This document shows positions 56,291 to 64,000 of a stretch of 64,000 nucleotides of DNA, one piece after another. The DNA is from Simmondsia chinensis (lineage: Eukaryota; Streptophyta; Magnoliopsida; Caryophyllales; Simmondsiaceae), in contig JAGTTD010000019.1 of assembly GCA_018398585.1 (NCBI GenBank), positions 10,005,838 to 10,069,837 of the forward strand, given 5' to 3'. The notes under the pieces are model-generated. The model had not been told where the DNA came from, did not search any database, and was given only the letters and a program-made list of their open reading frames with translations. Position 1 is the first letter of the stretch; each line of letters begins with the position of its first letter. Position numbers and translations under genes: made by a program.

Positions 56291-56597
56291 TGCCATGTCC
56301 TCAATAGAACATTTCTAACTGGAAAATCCAACATGAACCACACCTGTTATTGCACTTTAGCAGCCGACGCTTTAACCAACTTTCTGCTAGCTAAGTCTTT
56401 CTATTGGTTATTAACGTAGTTTTTTTTTTTTTTTTTGGTAAGTCAGCGAAATATATAGATGAAAAAAAAACAGCACAACTGCAAGGGGTATGCCTCAGGA
56501 CAAGGCCGAAGCCTATAAAGATGAAACAACGTCAAAACATAGTTCAGACAAAGTCCATACAATAAGCAACCAAAGTAAAACTAAGGAACAAGAAGAA

Positions 56598-57960
56598 CTA
56601 ATACTCAAAGCCCCATTGCCGAAGTAAAGAGGCATGGCGTTGAGCTCCTCTGAAAGAAGGAGTAGCTAGTAAGCAACTCCTGACCAAAACCGTAATCTCC
56701 TCTTGCACGGTCGCAAATGATCTGGACTGAGAACGCTGAACCCGAAGGTTGCGCTCGTACTGGAGCGTATACACGGTCGCAGAGAGGCAGAGTCGAGCTA
56801 TGATACTGCCAATCTCTTGTCCCTTGAGGTGCTGAGCATTCCAAATAACGAGGTCGTCCCAAGGAAGGGTAGGCCAAGAATTGGATGTATTCGGAATGAC
56901 GGAGCTCCAGACCGAGGCAGAAAAGGAATAGGCAAAGAAGAGATGCTCATCAATCTCATCAGCAAAGCCATAGAGAACACAAACACTCTGAACTCCTGGT
57001 CCTCCGAATTGCAGAAGTCGGTCCTGAGTCCAAGCCGCTTCCGTGAAGCGAGCCATAGAAGGAAGGAGTGTCTCGAAATATGCATCTGAAACGGATAGTG
57101 TCCTCCTCTCTCATGCTCCGCAGCATCTCCCAAGCAGACTTGGTAGTGAATTTCCCCGAAGGGTCACCCAACATCTGCCACACCAGCCCGAGGGCTTAAA
57201 GCAATCGTGTCCCAGATGGGTTGGAGCTCCAAACAACCTTGTGGAAATCTCCAACGATCACCCTTAATAATGGCTGAGACCCGAGAATCTCACAGAAACC
57301 CAGAGGAGGTGAGCAGTCAAGCAAGGAAGCGCTCTGAGAGACGACCGCACAACAACCAATAATCAGTCCAAAGGGTAGTGTCACCAGAGCAGAGGCGATG
57401 GATTGACAGAATTTGACGCCGGCACCACGAAGCAGAACTCGTCGCTCGAATCATCCAGAAGCTCCTCCCTCCAAGCCGATTCAGATGAACCCAGCGCGGC
57501 CAAAGCGAGGAAGGGTTAAAAAGAAGAAACCAGATGTGCTTCATAATCGAAACCCGGTTCCACTTAGCGAGACGACGTAGTCCCAGACCTCCCTCCCGTC
57601 GAGGGAAACACAAATGCCTCCAAGCTACCTTCACTCCCCCTGGGTTCAGCGAAGAGCCTCGCCAAAAAAACGTCGCTAAAGTCGACTTGATTTTCCTGAT
57701 CATCGTCTCCGGGAGCATGAAGACCAAGGACCAGTAGACCTGAATACCAAAAAGGACAGACCGAATGAGCTATAGTGGGCCAGCATACGACAGAGAACGA
57801 GAGGTCCAAAGCCGAATACGAGATAGGATGCGATCCAGAAGCGGCTTACAATCTACATACCGCAGCTGAGAAGTAATAAGTGGCACTCCCAGACACCGAA
57901 CTGGGCACTGCCCAAGACTGAATCCCAGAACGCCAAGAATATCCCTCTGAGTTGCAAAAT
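56598..57960 (-). pseudogene. L1 LINE C-terminal region with RT zinc-binding domain
   Basis: 136-codon frame 57727-57317: RKIKSTLATFFWRGS, GGVKVAWRHLCFPRREGG and LGLRRLAKWNRV, the RT connection. 152-codon frame 57056-56598: MARFTEAAWTQDRLLQFG and EHLFFAYSFSASVW, which match the zf-RVT domain of plant L1 ORF2. The frames between are shifted. It probably helps bind the template RNA. Confidence 0.82.
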
Positions 57961-58910
57961 CAACTCCTACCAAAATATAGAACTCTTTGCTGCGTTCGAG
58001 GAGAGCCTCGAGAGAACAGCAAAGTGATCCAAAGCCTCACAAACAACTGCGACACTGCCCAAATAACCCTGACAAAGATGATCAGGTCATCAGTGAAGCA
58101 TAAGTGTGTTAAACCAGTGCAACGGCAGCATGGATGATAATGAAACCGTGGGTCATCAATAGCACAACAAAGTAGACCTCGGAGACTCTCCATAGCGATA
58201 ACAAACAAATAAGAAGAGAGTGGGTCACCCTGACGAACACCTCGACTGGAGTAAAAGAAGCCCTCAAGTTCTCCATTTATGGCGACGGAGAAGCGGGCTG
58301 TAGAAAGGCACTCACAGACCCATCCAACCATGATCTCGGGAATCCCCATACTCCTCATACCGCCTAGAATAAAATCCCAACGGACCATGTCAAAGGCTTT
58401 GCGGACATCAACCTTCAGTGCATAATGAGGCGAGACTTGAAGGTGATAATCGCGCATCAACACCAACGTCAATAGGATGCTATCAGAAATCCGACGGCCC
58501 AAGACAAAAGCGATCTGAGCATCATCAATCAGCCCGGGAAGGACACCCTTCAGCCTGTTTGCAAGGATCTTAGTGATACACTTATAGATCACATTGCAAC
58601 AGGAGATAGGGCGGAAATCACTAAAAGTTGAGGGAGTCTCCTCTTTAGGCACGAGACAGATCCAGGTGGTATTCAGGGTGCCCAACATGCGCCCTAAAAT
58701 GAAGAAAGACTGCACGGCCCTAATAACTGCACCACCCACCACCTCCCTTGCCATCTTAAAAAAGAGGAAAGTGTAACCATCAGGCCCTGGGGCTCTATCG
58801 TCACTAATAGAAAAGAGAGCATCGCGAACCTTAGCAGCAAAGATTGGGGAGATCAACGGGCTAGCCTGATCCTCAGAGATGCATGCCTCAAAAAAGGTCT
58901 GAAGTATCAT
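57960..58910 (-). pseudogene. L1 LINE reverse transcriptase
   Basis: A 316-codon open frame, the longest in the window: APGPDGYTFLFFK, FRPISCCNVIYKCITKILAN, LKVDVRKAFDMVRWDFIL, and SRGVRQGDPLSSYLFVIAME. The catalytic box reads LCFTDDLIIF where L1 elements normally have FADD. The Ala to Thr change leaves both Asp residues. The frame opens within RT and ends after the palm, so it is only part of ORF2. Confidence 0.88.
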
Positions 58911-59945
58911 CAGTCAACGGACCGCTAGGCTCAGTCAACAACTCTTGGAAGATGGAAACCCCAGTACGAGAGATCAACTATGGGTCATAAGTCCTCACAC
59001 CGTATGGACCAACAATTGACGAAATTCGGTTCTGGGCCTGCCTATGGAGAACAAACCGATGAAAGAGCCAAGTTCTCTGATCTCCAAGTGAAAGCCACTG
59101 AATACGCGACTTCTAACGATAGAAAGCTTCCTCATCCCGACATAAGTGTGAATACTCACAGAATAGACGGCGCTCCTCTAATCGAAGGGTAGGACTCTTA
59201 GGGTTCTCGTCTAAAGCCCTCTGACTCATGGCCCACGCATCACGGGCCACCTTGACTGTGGCCGAAATATGGCTCTAATGGCGGTTGTTGAGAGCCTTCA
59301 ACTCACTCTTCAGCAGCATCAGCTTCTGAATGAGCTGATACATCGAAGTACCCTCAACACAAGTGTCCGAGACTCGACTAACGGTGGGGAGGAAGTCCTC
59401 ATGATTGGCCCAAAAGTTGAAGAAATTGAATGGAAGTCACGGGGCACAACATTCCCCAAGCCCTCTCACAACAATGGCACTATGATCCGAAACAAGATGT
59501 CGAGCAAGGAACTCAGCATAAGCAACAGGAAAGTCCTGAAGCCAATCATCATTGACAAGGCACCAATCAAGTCGCTTGAGGATCAATCTGTCATCCTCAA
59601 CGTTGTTGGACTATGTAAAATGAAGTCCAGAAGAAGGAATAGGCGTAAGCACAACCTTGGTAATGCACTCCTGAAAATCGTCCATATGACTAGGCCAACT
59701 CTCCTGGCCACTGCATCTATCAGAAGGACTAAGGACGGCATTGAAATCCCCGAGAAGGATCCAAGGCTCACCCAATAGACTGGAGCTAACACTCCAGAGG
59801 CAATCCCATAATACCCGACGAGGCCCTGGCTCGTTAAAGCCTTAAATAAAAGTGACGAGAAAGCCCACAGCTCCAGCAAGATCAAAAACATGTCAAATAA
59901 GGAATTGATCACCCCATAACTTAGTAACGGCAATATAAGACATTG
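58911..59945 (-). pseudogene. L1 LINE endonuclease and linker
   Basis: The minus-strand frames give EPWILLGDFNAVLSPSDRCS near 59750, the apurinic-endonuclease metal-binding block. VRHLVSDHSAIVV-like residues near 59490 give the catalytic SDH. A helical linker follows with FCEYSHLCRDEEAFYR, then SRIQWLSLGDQRTWLFHRFV to the RT. Stops and shifts are frequent. Confidence 0.78.
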
Positions 59946-61243
59946 TTTCTATCCGTTTAGTCACCTTCATAATCACATAACTATTGTTCAAACACTATAT
60001 TTGGTAAATACACCTTGCTCTTACACTCCTTATTATTCTTGTTCCTTTATCCACAAAACTAAGTCATGTAAGGGAATAGGACAATATCTTTCCTCACTAA
60101 ATTTCTCAATTCTTCCTCTTCTCCTACACATTCGATGCTTAAGAAATGATAATCAAGAATGGATATAGGGGTATACACATAAAAAATTTAATGAAATTTT
60201 AGTACACTGTGACGCTATAAACTGAACTTTTTGGAAATAAGGATTCAAAGCTAAATCTTTACTAACTTACTTCAAGAAGCTAAGCCTCGCGTATATTATG
60301 TTGTAACACAATTGATAACTCCATATCTCAAGAACAACTCCTCAACAATCGCAAAGCATGCTTAAAGTAAGAATTGGCATCAAGATACTTCCTTGAACAT
60401 CTCGAAGATATTGAAGGTAGCTGTAACCACTCTACTCGAGATAAAGAATGAGAAGGTAGTGACATACGGGCAAAAATGATAATAGTGAAAATCCATCAAA
60501 ATATTGCAATTTGAGCGAATAACAATAGGGGTGAATTAGCTCAATACTCGTGACAACTTATTTCAAGACAATCTTGAATTTGCTCACAAATAGTCTAAAA
60601 CTCCTCTTATCACCTACTCAATCTAGCAATAATCGCAATTGTTAAGATAATACACAACAAAGGATCACCGAATTCTTAAAACCATTTCGCAACCTTAAGA
60701 CTGGAATAACAAGATCAGTATGTAATTAAAAACATTTACACCTCGACAATGGTATCCTTAGAGACCTCTCATCATCAATATCCTATAAACTCACCTTGTA
60801 GAGTTTTTAATATTCGGCGCTAGCATAGGCGACACACCAGAAACTATCAAATACTCATCATTGGTAAGTCACATATTATACATAAATGCTTATCATCCCA
60901 GCATTAGTAAGGGTTCATGTGGTTTACTTATAACCACCCAACATGAGCCACGCTAAGCTCATCAGTTCATAAATAAACTTCTAGGACAAACAAACGTTAG
61001 TCATTGACATCCTTTAAGGATAATATACCACAAGTTCATTACTTAGCGAGTAATAGTCTTAAAAGTGTGTTATTTCTAGCAACATTGTCTTTATTTTGAT
61101 ATTTATTCTCGACATATACATTATCAAACAAGTGTATTACACTAACTCGTTTGGTTTGACTTGCTACCTCGAGTATGCTCGGCCCTACCCCGGTCTTCTA
61201 TACATGACACCTAACGGTTAGCCAAGTGTATTATTGCTTAACA
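59946..61243. other. Non-coding stretch
   Basis: AT-rich, with no frame, element end or RNA recognised. Confidence 0.5.
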
Positions 61244-61537
61244 CCATGATCGGCCCTGGTGCCATCAACGGCAACGGGTGCAATACAAAACGCCATGGCC
61301 CGTCTTGGTGCAATCACCCGTAATTGGTGCACTATAAAACACCATGGTTCGCCCTGATGCAATCACCCCTAGTGGATGCAATACTCATCACCATGGTCCG
61401 CCCTACTGCAATCACTCACAACGGATGCAATACTCATCACCATGGTCCGCCCTGGTGCAATCACCCACAATGGGTGCGATACCAAACACCATGGTCCGCG
61501 CTGGTGCAATCACCTGTAACGAGTATAATGCTCATCG
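61244..61537. repeat. 49-bp minisatellite, six units
   Basis: CCATGG-type starts fall at exactly 61244, 61293, 61342, 61391, 61440 and 61489. The unit is CCATGGTCCGCCCTGGTGCA followed by atcacccacaacgggtgc and aatactcatca. Units differ at several positions but never in length. Confidence 0.95.
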
Positions 61538-62522
61538 TCAATTGAGGTTTATCAAAGGGCAATATATTGAGCACCATTATCTACTTTCCATTTGATACAT
61601 ATAACCTACAATTTATTACATAAGGTCTGCAGGTTTAACAGATGTGCGAACCTCCATGACAATTACATCAACGACATGCTCATTCCCATCGAGCCAATAC
61701 AACATATTCATCCTCCTTGATTCTAGAATGCCGAGGCATACTCACCGTATGGACTTAATTCAGTTATACGGCATATGGTTCACTTTAACATAAAATACTG
61801 AACACCCCAACCTCGTCCCGATGTGTTACACATATCATCTATATACTAACAGAGTATGTTGAATCAAACACCTTGAACTCCAGCCACATATGCCTTTTTA
61901 TCAAAATAACTTGAGCAAAGTGTATCGTACTTGCCGCTTTATGGATATTAATAACTAAATACACACATACCTAGTAGCCAGTTATGATGATGATATTCTT
62001 ACAAGCTTATCACAAAGAACTCAAATAGTTATGAGCGCTTGTAGGAATAAAGGAGCGAAATGCTTTAAATACTCTAAGCTTCAGAGGGCCCTAGAGGCTC
62101 AGATTCTTTTAAACATTCCCATATAGATAAAAACAGCTCCACTCGAACAAAACACTCTATTAAAATCCTTAATGGATTACACGTCCCATTAAGGTAAACA
62201 ACAGCTTAAACACTCTAATAAGATCTACGTGAGGCTTGATACGCTGCTAAGATTCATAATGAGTTACATGTCCGGTTACGAGCCAAAATGATTTAAACAC
62301 CTTATTAAGCATCATGCACTTTAATAACCTCGGGTAAAGGGTAAAGTTCAAAACACGCATGCATGACAACTACGGAGTGCCAAATTAGAACGTTGAATAC
62401 CTCCATTGCTTGGGCAAACATGGCACGATAACGAGCTATGGTTAAAGACAGCACGTAATATACTCCATGGCCGAGCTTAGAATGACCGAAGTTCACCCAC
62501 CTAGAAGGGGGACTATATGTTT
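61538..62522. other. Non-coding stretch
   Basis: No coding frame or recognised repeat. Confidence 0.5.
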
Positions 62523-62700
62523 TACTCGCCCAGTGACTCAGCATAGACGACCCAAAATGGGCTAACGATGCCTGGTACTTACTCGCTCGAGGACTCGACA
62601 TGGACGACCTAGAATGGGTGAATGACATGCCTGATACTTACTTGCCCGGCAACCCAACATGGACGATCCAGAATGGGCGAACGGCATACGCACACCACTT
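62523..62700. repeat. 57-59 bp tandem repeat, three units
   Basis: Units start at 62523, 62580 and 62639 (tactcgcccag, tactcgctcga, tacttgcccgg), each with a catggacgac-ccagaatgggcgaacg core. Confidence 0.85.
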
Positions 62701-64000
62701 AGCCTACGCTAAAATATTTAAAACCCATTTAGGCGGACCAATGCACCCAATCCAAAGGTACTCACTCAGCCGGAACTTACGCACCTGATATTTGTAGATC
62801 TGGTACTATAAGTATAAGAACATGTACTTATTATATAAAAATCATGTAACAATAAACTAGACTTAAATTAAAACACCGGACCATGAAAGACCGAAAATAC
62901 AGACTAATATCCAACGGTGACATGCGCCACTAGGTGAAAAGTGTAATGCCCCCAACGTCAATACCGAATAGGCTTAAGTTAAAGGGCGCCACACGGCCGT
63001 CCTATAACGGATCCCCTCGTCATCATTCGAAGCCTGAATATTTCACATCTAATTCCTAAAAATTCATAAACCGTTCTTATATAAAACATAGTCTCAAATA
63101 CATAAAACTAACATTTTAATACTAGTACAGGAGAAGCTTAAAATTACAACATCCTAAATAGTCTCTAATATGCTACTACAAAATTCATTTATTATTTAAC
63201 TACACGAAATAAACAAGTTCTCGAGATAGGAAGCCGCTTCATCATTCCTTCCTTCAGGAACTTGCCATGGGTTACTAATCTGGAAAATAAACGAATTGGG
63301 TGAGCAAACAACACGCTCAATAAGCGCATTACACTCCCCACCCGGATCAGGCATATCATTTAAAACATATAAAATTCCAATCAAAACCAGTAAAAAATCA
63401 ATTTATCAGAAAAATTCACGTTATGGTAGCACATATCTCTTATTTACAAGAGCTCTTTTGGTAAAACTTACAGGTGAAACGAAAATTATGGCAAGCATTA
63501 TTCCCACGACAGGGTCGAAATCGACGTTCACATTTCACATATTCGAACTGGTTCTAAGTCGACAGATCCGCTAGGATCAAACATAGATCTGTACCGGTAT
63601 TATTCCCGCTACAGGGTCACAAATCGACTTTCACATTTCATATTTCACATTCTATCGTCGATAGACCTCAAAGGGTCAACGTAATTATCTGTAAGCTTTT
63701 CTTATGAAAATCTTTCGATTTAAATCACAAGTTCACAACAATTTCTTTCACATAATCACAACTACCAATTCTTTCAAAATTTACACATCTAAATATCAAA
63801 TCCACGTATAAATCAGTATATCTCAAATCATACGAGTAGAAATTTCTTTCAAAATTCACGTATAAATCAACATATATAATTTCTGTCAAAATTCAAATAT
63901 TTAAACATCAACTCAACGTATAAATCAGTATAACTCAATTCACAAGAGTAAAAATCAAGTACAAATGCCTGAACCTATTTTAACAAGCTAACAAATTATT
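62701..64000. other. Non-coding stretch with short duplications
   Basis: A segment of about 105 bp is repeated at 63494-63580 and 63595-63685 (attattccc-c-acagggtc, ttcacatttca, tcgacaga). Smaller cacgtataaatcagtatatctcaa-type repeats occur at 63790-63960. 62940-63090 has a promoter-like ttatataaaac near 63078. It may belong to a retroelement LTR running off the window; no coding part is seen. Confidence 0.4.

Larger units (their letters stand above)
56424..59945 (-). mobile_element. L1-type LINE, 5'-truncated
   Basis: A plus-strand T run at about 56420-56438 is the poly(A) tail. Upstream on the minus strand come the zinc-binding domain, reverse transcriptase and endonuclease of an L1-clade ORF2. 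The element starts inside the endonuclease at about 59945 and lacks ORF1 and the 5' UTR. ttattaacg before the tail and ttagtaacg near 59930 could be decayed target duplications, but this is weak. Confidence 0.85.

Noticed and set aside
59269..59778. 169-codon plus-strand ORF
   Set aside because: Antisense shadow of the L1 endonuclease and linker; no domain of its own.

Overview
This window is intergenic plant DNA made almost entirely of old, nested transposable elements and one tandem pair of endogenous pararetrovirus genomes. The mix (florendovirus-like caulimovirid copies, Ty1/copia and Ty3/gypsy LTR elements primed by tRNA-Met, RTE and L1 LINEs, short SINE-type tails ending in (TTG)n, hAT and CACTA transposons) indicates a flowering plant, probably a eudicot. 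The species cannot be read from the sequence. I see no intact host gene. The only host-like coding fragment is a 53-codon piece resembling the N-terminus of plant DnaJ-type proteins (32746-32907).

Layout: 1-12022 holds two head-to-tail minus-strand copies of one pararetrovirus. Copy A is about one full genome (4412-12022) and copy B (1-4411) runs off the window. The tRNA-Met primer site, pregenomic TATA box and poly(A) signal are visible, and every reading frame is broken. 12053-17525 is a minus-strand copia element, followed by a (TA)n tract and a foldback MITE (17995-18523). 19140-21972 plus 29152-about 30050 is a plus-strand gypsy element split by a hAT transposon (21973-29151), which is itself split by an RTE LINE (23670-27847). 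Target-site duplications mark both insertions. 30052-30980 carries CACTA transposase fragments. 33065-39743 is a plus-strand copia element with a 5-bp target duplication. A SINE-type insertion sits in its left LTR and a 1.3-kb hAT-type non-autonomous element sits in its gag.

40511-40780 is another foldback element and 42662-44700 is a truncated minus-strand copia (LTR, gag, protease). 46440-47701 is a degenerate plus-strand copia gag/protease, interrupted by the most notable item in the window: a 255-bp SINE whose head is 5S rRNA and whose body is the RTE LINE 3' end, with perfect 18-bp target duplications. 47703-about 50770 is a second hAT transposon (minus strand) with a nearly complete transposase. 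50775-53475 is a minus-strand gypsy gag interrupted by a solo LTR (51097-52744). 56424-59945 is a 5'-truncated L1-type LINE. The rest (53.8-55.6 kb and 60-64 kb) is non-coding with several minisatellites.

The elements form a relative chronology through nesting. The LINE and SINEs share a 3' tail and so probably a shared reverse transcriptase. The three copia elements with a readable LTR end all start TA rather than TG. All alignments were done by eye, so boundaries and frames of degenerate parts are approximate.
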